A stretch of DNA of 64,000 nt from the NCBI RefSeq assembly GCF_032017025.1, contig NZ_DALZQO010000015.1, positions 11,320-75,319 of the forward strand, written 5' to 3'. The translations under genes were made by a program, and so were the position numbers. The notes beneath the pieces were generated by a model. That model had not been told where the DNA came from. It made no database searches and worked only from the letters and a program-made list of their open reading frames with translations. Origin of the DNA: Hydrogenoanaerobacterium sp032017025 (GTDB lineage: Bacteria; Bacillota; Clostridia; Oscillospirales; Ruminococcaceae). This document shows positions 17,305 to 25,482 of this stretch, in pieces; the stretch's first letter is position 1; every line of letters begins with the position of its first letter.

Positions 17305-18159
17305 TTGATTTTTACCAAAAATCGCAGCGGCGAGCAGGTGGTTCTGTTGCCGGTTGAGTGCGTTGTCCCTAATCCAGCGCAGCCCCGTACTGTTTTTGAC
17401 AGTGCAGAGTTGGACAAGCTCGCCCAGAGTATCCGACAAAACGGGCTTCTGCAACCAATTACCGTTCGCAAGCTTTCCAACGAGCGTTATGAACTGATTT
17501 CGGGAGAAAGAAGGCTCAAAGCCTGCAAACAGCTTGGAATGGACAAAATAAAGGCAATTGTCGCAAATTTAGATGATAAGCAATCTGCGGTATTTGCTCT
17601 TATTGAAAATCTGCAGCGCGAGGACCTCAACTTTTTTGACGAAGCGCGGGGAATTTACGAGCTGATTTACCAGTGGAGCATTACACAAGAAGAAGCGGCA
17701 TCTAAGCTTGGAATGGCACAGTCTACTTTGGCAAACAAACTGCGTATTTTACGTTTACCGGCCGAGGTTCAGCAAAGGATTGCAGAAAGTGGGCTTACCG
17801 AGCGCCATGCACGAGCGCTGCTTAAGCTAAAAATTTCCGAGCGCCAACAGGCGGCCATTGAGATAATTACAAAGAAAAGCTTAAATGTTGCCCAAACAGA
17901 ACGCATGATTGATGACATGCTGGCCGGAAAGCCTAAACCACCTAAGAGGCTGCTGATTGTTAAAGATTTGCGAATCTTTATCAACACAATAGACCGCGCA
18001 ATCAGCACCATGAAGCAGGCGGGTATTGATGCGGTGGTGGATCAGAATGATTACAACGATTACATTGAATACACCGTCAAAATCCCCAAAACATCTGCTT
18101 ACCAACAAAAAAGGCGGCCGCCAAATAACAGCACTACCCTTTTTAAGGTTAGTATATAG
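17305..18159 (+). CDS. noc: Nucleoid occlusion protein Noc (ParB family)
   Basis: Noc is a CTP-dependent ParB-like protein that in Bacillus binds dispersed sites and keeps the division ring off the nucleoid. The 284-residue protein has the ParB N-domain (NPAQPRTVFD, then SGERRLKACKQLG), the NLQREDLNFFDEA motif and a helix-turn-helix at about 130-160. The start is TTG at 17305 because AGGAGGTGG sits just upstream; an earlier in-frame TTG at 17269 lies inside an inverted repeat. Its place after rsmG and before parA is the Firmicute noc position. A second chromosomal ParB cannot be excluded. Confidence 0.9.
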   Translation: MIFTKNRSGEQVVLLPVECVVPNPAQPRTVFDSAELDKLAQSIRQNGLLQPITVRKLSNERYELISGERRLKACKQLGMDKIKAIVANLDDKQSAVFALIENLQREDLNFFDEARGIYELIYQWSITQEEAASKLGMAQSTLANKLRILRLPAEVQQRIAESGLTERHARALLKLKISERQQAAIEIITKKSLNVAQTERMIDDMLAGKPKPPKRLLIVKDLRIFINTIDRAISTMKQAGIDAVVDQNDYNDYIEYTVKIPKTSAYQQKRRPPNNSTTLFKVSI

Positions 18160-18177
18160 ATGTTCCCCTAGCTGATT

Positions 18178-18211
18178 GCCAAGAAGCCACCCGAGAGGGT
18201 GGCTTCTTGGC
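18178..18211. repeat. 15-bp perfect inverted repeat between noc and parA
   Basis: GCCAAGAAGCCACCC and GGGTGGCTTCTTGGC are separated by GAGA. Neither strand has a T-run next to it, so it is at best a weak terminator for noc. Confidence 0.8.
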
Positions 18212-18277
18212 GTATAAAAAATATGTTTCCCCAAAAAGATGAGTGCAACAAGAAACTGCTGAAATGTTTAACAGCAA

Positions 18278-18293
18278 TGTTTCACGTGAAACA
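18278..18293. promoter_or_regulatory. parS site upstream of parA
   Basis: A second perfect TGTTTCACGTGAAACA, located in the noc-parA spacer 44 bases before the parA -35 element. It is the expected centromere-like site of the adjacent parAB genes. Confidence 0.96.
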
Positions 18294-18336
18294 TTGCAAA
18301 GTGTGCGGTTAGATTGGTGTGCATTGGCGGAAAACG

Positions 18337-18364
18337 TTGAAATATCCTGAAATTGTGCTATAAT
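18337..18364 (+). promoter_or_regulatory. Promoter of parA
   Basis: TTGAAA (18337-18342) and TATAAT (18359-18364) with a 16-base spacer, 41 bases before the parA ATG and just downstream of parS. Confidence 0.7.
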
Positions 18365-18405
18365 CAAAAGGTATAGTAGGTAATATTGAGTGAAGAGGTA
18401 AAAAA

Positions 18406-19170
18406 ATGGGAAAGATTATAGCAATGGCAAACCAAAAGGGCGGCGTTGGTAAAACAACCTCAGCTGTCAATATTGCGGCATGGATTGGTTTGTTCGGAAA
18501 AAAAGTGCTTTTGGTGGATATTGACCCGCAGGGAAACACCACCAGTGGGCTGGGCGTTAACAAACGTGAGGTAAAGAAGTCTACTTACGAGCTGCTTATT
18601 GGAGATGCCAAGGTTCAGGATGTAATTGTACACTCTGCCTTTCAGAATGTGGACGTGCTTCCCTCAAATATCGACCTTGCAGCGGCAGAGATTGAGCTGG
18701 TAGAGCTGGAAAACCGAGCAAGCCGGTTGAAAAATGCACTGGCAAGCATCAAAGCGGGCTATGATTTTATTTTTATTGATTGCCCTCCGTCACTCGGGCT
18801 GATTACGCTCAACGCACTGACCGCATGCGATACACTGATTGTACCGATTCAGTGTGAGTATTACGCACTGGAGGGGCTGTCTCAGCTGATGTCCACAGTG
18901 CGCAATGTAAAGCGCCTGTACAACCCCCAGATTGAAATTGAAGGCGTATTGCTCACAATGTACGATGCACGACTGAATCTTACCATCCAAGTGGTGGAGG
19001 AGGTTAAAAAATATTTCCCCCAAAAGGTATACAAAAGCGTGATACCGCGCAATGTGCGGCTTTCAGAGGCCCCAAGCTTTGGGCAGCCGGTGGTGTATTT
19101 TGACCGCACCTCAAAGGGTTCGCAGGCTTATGAAGAGCTTGCAAAAGAGATTATGAACAAAAACAAATAA
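18406..19170 (+). CDS. parA: Chromosome partitioning ATPase ParA (Soj)
   Basis: ParA-type ATPase that works with ParB in chromosome segregation and, in Bacillus, controls DnaA activity. The 254-residue protein has the deviant Walker A KGGVGKTTSAVNIAA at 11, DIDPQGNTTSGLG at 42, and Walker B FIDCPPSLG near 123. It lacks an N-terminal DNA-binding domain, as chromosomal Soj proteins do. AGAGG precedes the ATG. Confidence 0.97.
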   Translation: MGKIIAMANQKGGVGKTTSAVNIAAWIGLFGKKVLLVDIDPQGNTTSGLGVNKREVKKSTYELLIGDAKVQDVIVHSAFQNVDVLPSNIDLAAAEIELVELENRASRLKNALASIKAGYDFIFIDCPPSLGLITLNALTACDTLIVPIQCEYYALEGLSQLMSTVRNVKRLYNPQIEIEGVLLTMYDARLNLTIQVVEEVKKYFPQKVYKSVIPRNVRLSEAPSFGQPVVYFDRTSKGSQAYEELAKEIMNKNK

Positions 19171-19184
19171 AGGAGGCAGCTGCC

Positions 19185-20054
19185 GTGGCAGGAAGAAAAG
19201 GTGGTTTGGGCAAAGGGCTTGACGCTTTGTTTGCAGACAATAATACCACCAGCAGCAATGTGCTGACGCTACGCATCTCCGAGATAGAGCCGAACAAGGC
19301 ACAGCCGCGTAAAGATTTTGATGAGGCTGCTCTTGCCGATTTGGCAGATTCCATTCGCGAACATGGCGTCATTCAGCCACTTTTGGTGCGCCCGTTGCCT
19401 ACGGGTAGCTATCAGCTGGTTGCGGGGGAGAGGCGTTGGCGTGCATCACGCATGGCGGGGCTTACAGAAGTGCCCGTTGTTGTGCGCGAAATGGACGACA
19501 TGGAGACAATGGAAATAGCGCTGATTGAGAACCTGCAGCGCGAAGACTTAAACGCAATTGAAGAATCGCTCGGATATAGGGCGCTGGCAGATCAATACAA
19601 CATGACACAGGAGCAGATTGCAAAAAGCGTTGGAAAATCAAGGCCTGTAATTGCAAACTCCCTTCGACTGCTAAATTTGCCCTCAAAAGTAGTGGATATG
19701 GTGCGCCGTGATGAAATTTCGGTAGGGCATGCACGATCTTTGCTCTCACTCGAGAATAAAAAAGCAATAGAAGAAATGGCCGACCGTATTGTAAAGCAGA
19801 ATTTGACGGTTCGTGACGTTGAAAAACTCACCAGTTTGCAAAAAGCAGGGAAAGAGGCCACTGTGCTCAAGGCAAAACCTTTGGTGCGTGATACTTTTTA
19901 CGAGGAACTGGAGCTTGCGGCTACCCAAGAGTTTGGGAGAAAAGTAAAGATAAACCACAAAAAGGACAAAGGCAAGCTGGAGATCGAGTTTTTCAGCAAG
20001 CAGGATCTTGCCGACATAATGGAAAGGCTTACCGGCGAAAAACTAAACTGGTAG
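19185..20054 (+). CDS. parB: Chromosome partitioning protein ParB (Spo0J)
   Basis: ParB binds parS, spreads as a CTP-dependent clamp and loads SMC. The 289-residue protein starts AGRKGGLGKGLDALF, a typical ParB N-terminal tail. It has the CTP-binding GERRWRASRMAGL and NLQREDLNAIEE motifs, a helix-turn-helix (TQEQIAKSVGKSRPVIANSL) and a C-terminal dimer domain. The start is GTG after AGGAGG, 14 bases from parA. Confidence 0.97.
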   Translation: MAGRKGGLGKGLDALFADNNTTSSNVLTLRISEIEPNKAQPRKDFDEAALADLADSIREHGVIQPLLVRPLPTGSYQLVAGERRWRASRMAGLTEVPVVVREMDDMETMEIALIENLQREDLNAIEESLGYRALADQYNMTQEQIAKSVGKSRPVIANSLRLLNLPSKVVDMVRRDEISVGHARSLLSLENKKAIEEMADRIVKQNLTVRDVEKLTSLQKAGKEATVLKAKPLVRDTFYEELELAATQEFGRKVKINHKKDKGKLEIEFFSKQDLADIMERLTGEKLNW

Positions 20055-20167
20055 CGGTAATGCTCAATAAAACGGTATAAAAATATTTAAAAAACCTAAA
20101 TGGAACGCCAATAAAAGCAATAAAGAGTTTTAAGAGAAACAAACTTACAAAAGGAAGTGCGCGCAAA

Positions 20168-21439
20168 ATGTTAGATATCAAAAGAATCAGAACCAACCCC
20201 GATGAGGTAAAAGAGGGAGTAAAACGCCGTGGTAAGGATTTGGATAGCGTTGTGGACGAAATCCTTGAGATTGACGTTAAACGCCGTGAGATCAGCACCA
20301 AGGCAGACAATATGAAATCGCAGCAGAACAAGGCGTCCAAAGAAATTCCTACATTAAAAAAAGAGGGAAAAGACACCACAGCGCTGATGGCTGAGATGAA
20401 GCTGCTTTCGCAAAGCATCAGTGAGTGCGACGCGGAAATATCCGTATTAGAGGAAAAACAGCGCGAGTTGCTGCTTTCTATCCCCAATATTCCGCATGAA
20501 TCGGTACCCGCAGGCACAGACGACAGCGAAAATAAAGAGATTCGCACTTGGGGTACTCCGCGCGAGTTCCCCTACGAGCCAAGACCACATTGGGACATCG
20601 GCTCAAACCTCGACATCCTCGATCCGGAGCGTGCCGCTAAGGTTACCGGAAAGCGTTTCCACTTCTACAAAGGGCTTGGTGCACGCCTTGAGCGCGCCGT
20701 CATCAACTTCTACCTTGATAACCACACAGCAAACGGCTACGTTGAGGTGTTGCCCCCCTTTATGGCAAATACCGCATCCATGACCGGAACAGGACAATTG
20801 CCGAAGTTTGGCGAGGACATGTTTAAGTTGGAGGGACTGGATTACTATCTGATTCCAACCGCCGAGGTGCCGGTTACCAACCTGTACCGCGATGAGATTC
20901 TCGACGGCGCCAAGCTGCCCATTAAGCACTGTGCATATTCCGCCTGCTTCCGTGCCGAGGCGGGTTCTGCGGGCAGAGATACTCGCGGTCTTATCCGCCA
21001 ACACCAGTTCAATAAGGTGGAACTGGTGAAATTCAGCCACCCCGAGAACAGCTATGAGGAGCTGGAAAGCCTCACTCATGATGCAGAAACCAAGCTGCAG
21101 ATGCTGGGCCTGCCGTATCGGGTGGTTGCTCTGTGCGGCGGCGATTTAGGCTTCTCCAGTGCGAAAACCTACGATATTGAGGTTTGGATGCCTTCCTACG
21201 GCAGATATCTTGAAATTTCGAGCTGCTCCAATTTCGAGGATTATCAAGCGCGCCGTGCCAACATCAAATTTAAAGACAGCCCCAAGGACAAAGCTCAGCT
21301 GGTGCACACCTTGAACGGTTCGGGCCTTGCCATAGGTAGAACGGTTGCCGCAATTTTGGAAAACTATCAGAATGATGACGGCAGTGTCACAGTTCCCGAG
21401 GCGCTCAGACCGTACATGGGTGTAGATTTAATTAGATAA
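20168..21439 (+). CDS. serS: Serine-tRNA ligase
   Basis: Class II synthetase charging tRNA-Ser. The 423-residue protein has an N-terminal coiled-coil arm (30-100), motif 2 in AEAGSAGRDTRGLIRQHQF and motif 3 in LNGSGLAIGRTVAAILEN. No T-box leader is seen in the 113-base spacer upstream. AAAGGAAG precedes the ATG. Confidence 0.97.
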   Translation: MLDIKRIRTNPDEVKEGVKRRGKDLDSVVDEILEIDVKRREISTKADNMKSQQNKASKEIPTLKKEGKDTTALMAEMKLLSQSISECDAEISVLEEKQRELLLSIPNIPHESVPAGTDDSENKEIRTWGTPREFPYEPRPHWDIGSNLDILDPERAAKVTGKRFHFYKGLGARLERAVINFYLDNHTANGYVEVLPPFMANTASMTGTGQLPKFGEDMFKLEGLDYYLIPTAEVPVTNLYRDEILDGAKLPIKHCAYSACFRAEAGSAGRDTRGLIRQHQFNKVELVKFSHPENSYEELESLTHDAETKLQMLGLPYRVVALCGGDLGFSSAKTYDIEVWMPSYGRYLEISSCSNFEDYQARRANIKFKDSPKDKAQLVHTLNGSGLAIGRTVAAILENYQNDDGSVTVPEALRPYMGVDLIR

Positions 21440-21474
21440 TATACTAAACGTATAAAAAGTGGTGAAACAGACAG

Positions 21475-22209
21475 ATGCAAAACTATGAATTCCATAAAAA
21501 AATTAAGCTGACCTACCCTGAATGTGATATTCGCAACCAGATTAAGCTGAGCGGCATGATGCGCCATATTCAGGAGGTAAGCGGAGAACACCTTGAAGAG
21601 CTTGGATTAAGCCATGTCATGCTATGGAACGAGGGCTTTGTATTTTTGCTCACCAAGGTGGCGTTGCAGGTGAAACGCCGCCCTGGCGCACTCGAAAAGC
21701 TGACGATTGTTACCAAACCGCGAGCACCTAAGGGCGTGCAGAGCATGCGTGATGTGTATTTTTACGATGAAGCAGGGGAGGAGATTATCTACGCGCAAAC
21801 AGCGTGGGTACTCACCGACCCCATTGAGCATAAGATTCGCCGCCCCAACGAGTTGCCGTACACCATTCCGCTTGAGCCTGTGGCAGTAGATTATGAACTG
21901 CTGAGAGCAAAAAACAAACGCCCCAAGGACGCACAGCCGGTGGGAAAGCGCGTCGTTCGTTACAGTGACATTGACTGCAACATGCATATGAACAATGCGG
22001 TTTATTCTGATATTGTCTGTGACTATCTGCCGCTTGAGCAGCACCGCAGCCGCGATGTTGCGCAGTATAACATCAGTTTTGTGGGTGAGGCTAAATTTGG
22101 CGATGAGCTCACGGTTTTTCGTGCACAGCTTGATGAAAACACCTATTACATCGGCGCAGACCGCCCCGCGGGGGACAGCTGCTTTGAATGTATCATTAAA
22201 TTTAAATAG
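21475..22209 (+). CDS. Acyl-ACP thioesterase
   Basis: The 244-residue protein has the double hotdog layout of bacterial FatA/FatB-like thioesterases: first half KIKLTYPECDIRNQIKLSG, second half RYSDIDCNMHMNNAVY, where the N-x-H pattern is the usual catalytic region. Such enzymes release fatty acids from acyl carrier protein. It is followed 12 bases later by a flavin reductase-like gene, so the two are probably co-transcribed. Substrate chain length cannot be read from sequence. Confidence 0.88.
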   Translation: MQNYEFHKKIKLTYPECDIRNQIKLSGMMRHIQEVSGEHLEELGLSHVMLWNEGFVFLLTKVALQVKRRPGALEKLTIVTKPRAPKGVQSMRDVYFYDEAGEEIIYAQTAWVLTDPIEHKIRRPNELPYTIPLEPVAVDYELLRAKNKRPKDAQPVGKRVVRYSDIDCNMHMNNAVYSDIVCDYLPLEQHRSRDVAQYNISFVGEAKFGDELTVFRAQLDENTYYIGADRPAGDSCFECIIKFK

Positions 22210-22221
22210 GGGGAAGCTCGA

Positions 22222-22740
22222 ATGTTGGATATTACGGCGCTTTTTAAACTCAGTTACGGAATTTATCTGATCACCGCGCACGACGGCGACAAAAATGCGG
22301 GGTGTCTTGTAAATACAGTGTTCCAGATTACCGCCGAGCCTGTTCGTGTGGGTGTGAGCGTTTCGAAAGAAAACCAAACCCACTGCTATATTAGGGCAGG
22401 CGGCACTATTGCGGTAAATGTGGTGGATGAGAAGGCGGCAAGCCCGCTTTTGGGTAAATTCGGTTATCGCACTGGCAGAGACATCGACAAGTTTGCCGAG
22501 ACCAAATGCCATAAAGATATCCACGGAGATATGTATATTGACGAGGGTGTTGTGTCACAGTTCAGCTGTAAAGTGGTAAAAGAGGTGGATATGGATACAC
22601 ACACCATCTTTATTTGTGATGTAGTAGATTCCAACATTGTTTGTGACGGGGCACCGATGACCTACAACTATTACCGAGAGGTAAAAAAGCTGCAATCCAG
22701 CAAGTTTGCGCCAACCTATGTCAACCTCGCCAAGCATTAA
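22222..22740 (+). CDS. Flavin reductase-like FMN-binding protein
   Basis: A 172-residue protein of the flavin reductase/High-molecular-weight rubredoxin FMN domain type. It has LFKLSYGIYLITAHDGDKNAG at the N-terminus, AGGTIAVNVVDE in the middle and the FGYRTGRDIDKF segment characteristic of the family. It likely binds FMN and passes electrons to an unknown acceptor. No rubredoxin domain is attached. Confidence 0.85.
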   Translation: MLDITALFKLSYGIYLITAHDGDKNAGCLVNTVFQITAEPVRVGVSVSKENQTHCYIRAGGTIAVNVVDEKAASPLLGKFGYRTGRDIDKFAETKCHKDIHGDMYIDEGVVSQFSCKVVKEVDMDTHTIFICDVVDSNIVCDGAPMTYNYYREVKKLQSSKFAPTYVNLAKH

Positions 22741-22746
22741 AGCTTC

Positions 22747-22788
22747 CGCGGCAGGGCAGAATAAATCTGTCCTGCTGCTTATTTTTTG
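22747..22788 (+). terminator. Intrinsic terminator after the flavin reductase gene
   Basis: GCGGCAGGGCAGA pairs with TCTGTCCTGCTGC over ATAAA and is followed by a T-rich run. Confidence 0.8.
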
Positions 22789-22882
22789 TTTATTTTTCAG
22801 ATTATAGCCCGCAACCTCATATCTTTCCACAACACCAACAAAAGCATGTGAAAAAGTTTGAAAATTCTCTTCTGAAAAATCC

Positions 22883-22911
22883 TTGCTTAGCAGAGTAATA
22901 AGTGATAGAAT
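22883..22911 (+). promoter_or_regulatory. Promoter of guaB
   Basis: TTGCTT (22883-22888) and TAGAAT (22906-22911), spacer 17. No purine riboswitch is visible between it and the gene. Confidence 0.6.
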
Positions 22912-22972
22912 AGAAAAAATATCAACGTGGAGACTGTGTAGAAAGAAATGATTCTTATAGGAGGAAGAGCTG

Positions 22973-24448
22973 ATGCTGAATACAAACTATGGTGAGAAAT
23001 TTGTTAAAGAGGGCTTAACCTTTGACGATGTTTTGCTAATTCCTGCGAAATCAGATGTTCTGCCCAAGGACATTAATGTTTCAACTAAATTGGCAAAAGA
23101 CATTTACCTCAACTCTCCGCTGATGACCGCGGCGATGGATACCGTAACCGAATCGCTGATGGCGATTGCGATTGCGCGTGAGGGTGGTATCGGTATCATC
23201 CATAAAAATATGTCCATTGAAAAGCAGGCGGATGAAGTGGACAAGGTAAAGCGTTCGGAGAATGGGGTTATTGTCAACCCGTTTTACCTTTCTCCCGAGC
23301 ATTTTGTGTTTGATGCAGATGAATTGATGAGCAAATATCGTATCAGCGGTGTGCCAATTGTAGACGAAGACAATAAGCTGGTAGGAATTTTGACCAACCG
23401 AGACTTACGCTTTTTGAGCGATTTTAACTTAAAGATAAAAGAGGTTATGACCAAAGAAAACCTCATTACCGCTCCGGTAGGAACCGATTTAAAGGGTGCG
23501 CAAGAAATTTTGCGCATGCACAAGATTGAAAAGTTGCCCATTGTGGATGAAAAGGGAAGACTCAAAGGGCTTATTACCATTAAAGATATTGAGAAGGCTG
23601 TACGTTACCCAAACTCGGCACGCGATAAAAACGGCAGATTGCTGTGTGGTGCCGCCATTGGTGTTACCAGTGATGTACTTGACCGCGCAAAAGCTCTGGT
23701 CGATGCGCAGGTGGACGTGCTGGTACTGGATTCGGCGCATGGGCATAGCCACGGTATTTTGGATTGCGTGCACAAAGTCAAAGAGGCATTCCCTGATGTA
23801 GCGCTGATTGCAGGCAATATTGCCACTGCAGAGGCGGCGGAAGACCTCATTAAGGCGGGTGCGGACGCAATCAAAGTCGGCATTGGGCCCGGTTCTATCT
23901 GCACCACCCGTGTTGTCGCAGGCATTGGTGTACCTCAGATCACCGCAATTTACGATGCTGCCTGTGTTGCACAGAAATATAATATTCCCGTCATTGCAGA
24001 TGGCGGTATTAAATACTCGGGTGATATCGTCAAAGCGCTTGCGGCAGGTGCTTCGGCCGTAATGCTTGGTTCACTGCTGGCAGGGTGTGAAGAAGCGCCC
24101 GGCGACAGCGAAATTTACCAGGGCAGACGCTTTAAGGTTTACCGTGGCATGGGTAGCCTTGGTGCAATGGCTTGCGGCAGCAAGGATCGTTACTTCCAAG
24201 AGGACAACAAAAAGCTGGTACCCGAGGGCGTTGAGGGACGCGTGCCGTACAAGGGCCCTGTTGCCGATTCAGTATTCCAGTTGCTCGGCGGAATTAAATC
24301 CGGTATGGGCTACTGCGGCTGCCCGTCTATTTCCGATATGCACACAAAGGCGCAGTTTGTGCGCATTACAGGGGCGGGTTTAAAAGAGAGCCACCCGCAC
24401 GATATTTATATCACCAAAGAGGCACCAAACTACTCGATTAACCCTTGA
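22973..24448 (+). CDS. guaB: Inosine-5'-monophosphate dehydrogenase
   Basis: GuaB oxidises IMP to XMP with NAD+, the committed step of GMP synthesis. The 491-residue TIM-barrel protein carries two CBS domains (about 95-215), the catalytic-loop cysteine in GSICTTRVVAGIGVP, and the flap region YRGMGSLGAM. AGGAGGAAG precedes the ATG. It is monocistronic with its own promoter and terminator-like hairpin. Confidence 0.98.
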   Translation: MLNTNYGEKFVKEGLTFDDVLLIPAKSDVLPKDINVSTKLAKDIYLNSPLMTAAMDTVTESLMAIAIAREGGIGIIHKNMSIEKQADEVDKVKRSENGVIVNPFYLSPEHFVFDADELMSKYRISGVPIVDEDNKLVGILTNRDLRFLSDFNLKIKEVMTKENLITAPVGTDLKGAQEILRMHKIEKLPIVDEKGRLKGLITIKDIEKAVRYPNSARDKNGRLLCGAAIGVTSDVLDRAKALVDAQVDVLVLDSAHGHSHGILDCVHKVKEAFPDVALIAGNIATAEAAEDLIKAGADAIKVGIGPGSICTTRVVAGIGVPQITAIYDAACVAQKYNIPVIADGGIKYSGDIVKALAAGASAVMLGSLLAGCEEAPGDSEIYQGRRFKVYRGMGSLGAMACGSKDRYFQEDNKKLVPEGVEGRVPYKGPVADSVFQLLGGIKSGMGYCGCPSISDMHTKAQFVRITGAGLKESHPHDIYITKEAPNYSINP

Positions 24449-24498
24449 TTTTAGTATAAAACTTAATTTTAATACTAAAAGTATAACAAAAAACAAAA

Positions 24499-24536
24499 TT
24501 CCCCGCCGATTATATTGGTTAACGGCGGGGAACCAT
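24499..24536 (+). terminator. Terminator-like hairpin after guaB
   Basis: TTCCCCGCCG pairs with CGGCGGGGAA over a 14-base loop; the T-run after it is poor. Confidence 0.6.
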
Positions 24537-24631
24537 AATTTTGTAGAAAAAAGCGTAAAAAGCATTGACAACACTGGGTGTATGTAGTATAATTAATTTC
24601 GCCTGATAAAACAGGCAGGTATCATTTTTAT

Positions 24632-24708
24632 GGCGGCATAGCTCAGTTGGCTAGAGCATTCGGTTCATACCCGAAGTGTCGTAGGTTCAAATCCTATTGC
24701 CGCTACCA
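24632..24708 (+). tRNA. tRNA-Met (CAT)
   Basis: A 77-base cloverleaf with encoded CCA, anticodon stem TTCGG/CCGAA, loop TTCATAC and T-loop GGTTCAAATCC. The anticodon stem lacks the three G-C pairs of the initiator, so it is elongator Met; tRNA-Ile with a lysidine-modified CAT anticodon is a less likely alternative. Confidence 0.93.
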
Positions 24709-24749
24709 TTTTAATAAATACCCTGCAAAGGGTTTTTATATATAAGTGA

Positions 24750-24824
24750 GGCCCGTTGGTCAAGCGGTTAAGACACCGCCCTTTCACGGCGGTATCACGG
24801 GTTCGATTCCCGTACGGGTCACCA
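24750..24824 (+). tRNA. tRNA-Glu (TTC)
   Basis: A 75-base cloverleaf with CCA end. Anticodon stem CCGCC/GGCGG, anticodon TTC, T-arm CGGGTTCGATTCCCG. It lies 41 bases after tRNA-Met and is followed by a terminator. Confidence 0.96.
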
Positions 24825-24829
24825 ATTAT

Positions 24830-24861
24830 AAAAGCAACCGTTTTTAAGCGGTTGCTTTTTT
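24830..24861 (+). terminator. Intrinsic terminator after the tRNA pair
   Basis: AAAAGCAACCG pairs with CGGTTGCTTTT over an eight-base loop and ends in a T-run. Confidence 0.92.
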
Positions 24862-24931
24862 CATGCATAAAAAAGCATGTAGCTATAGCTTATAGCCACA
24901 TGCGAATATGTAAACTTTATTACGCGGTGAA

Positions 24932-25336
24932 TTATGCAGTGCGGTCATCAATTTTCTTTACCTTAATATCAATGCCGTCCACCCAGTCATACAGTACATT
25001 GACCTGCCTTTTCACATCTTTGACGTCGCTCTTTATCACATCAATATCACCTTGCATGGCGTCAAGGCGTTGCTCCACACCGCTAAAGCGTTGCTCCATA
25101 CCGTCAAGGCGTTGCTCCATACCGCTAAAGCGCTTCTCCACACCGTCAAAGCGTTGCTCCATACCGTCAAGGTGTTGCTCCATACCGTCAAGGTGTTGCT
25201 CCATACCGTCAAGGCGTTGTTCCACACCGTCAAAGCGTTGTTCCACACCGTCAAAGCGCTTCTCTATACCGTCGAGACGTTCACCAATGGGGTTTAGCAT
25301 GGCTTGCATGGCCTGCAAAATTTCTTTCTCTGTCAT
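24932..25336 (-). CDS. Heptad-repeat coiled-coil protein
   Basis: A 134-residue protein of unknown function. Residues 20-96 are eleven tandem heptads of the type R-L/F-D-G-M/V-E-Q, encoded by 21-bp DNA repeats (25049-25279). A short coiled-coil tail with DIDVIKSDVKDVKRQVN follows. The hydrophobic spacing predicts a long parallel coiled coil. No signal peptide or membrane segment. Similar repeat proteins occur in many Clostridia and phages, so it may have a mobile history; nothing else here supports that. GGAGTGTT precedes the ATG. It converges with the tRNA genes. Confidence 0.8.
   Translation of the reverse strand: MTEKEILQAMQAMLNPIGERLDGIEKRFDGVEQRFDGVEQRLDGMEQHLDGMEQHLDGMEQRFDGVEKRFSGMEQRLDGMEQRFSGVEQRLDAMQGDIDVIKSDVKDVKRQVNVLYDWVDGIDIKVKKIDDRTA
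25049..25279 (-). repeat. Eleven 21-bp tandem repeats inside the coiled-coil gene
   Basis: Each unit encodes one heptad; units differ mostly at three positions (CTG/TTT, ATG/GTG, CAG/AAG choices). Such arrays can change copy number by slippage. Confidence 0.9.
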
Positions 25337-25431
25337 AACACTCCACCACCTTGCGGGTATTATAACATAGCTTGTATTTTGACTTCAAGTGTGGACTACG
25401 ATTAATTTTCCCTCTTGCTAGACGGGCGAAT

Positions 25432-25467
25432 AAAAACCCTCGCCGGTTTTCAACGGTGAGGGTTTTT
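25432..25467. terminator. Terminator after the GH13 gene
   Basis: CCCTCGCCG and CGGTGAGGG form a nine-base stem flanked by A-run and T-run, so it can act on both strands; on the minus strand it ends the GH13 transcript. Confidence 0.85.
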
Positions 25468-25482
25468 ATTGTTGAAAAGTAT

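Noticed and set aside
25049..25279. CRISPR array
   Set aside because: Units are contiguous 21-mers without spacers and encode a coiled coil.
25036..25297. Alternative frames across the heptad repeat
   Set aside because: The 21-bp period keeps several frames open; only the frame with a ribosome site and a complete coiled-coil pattern is accepted.
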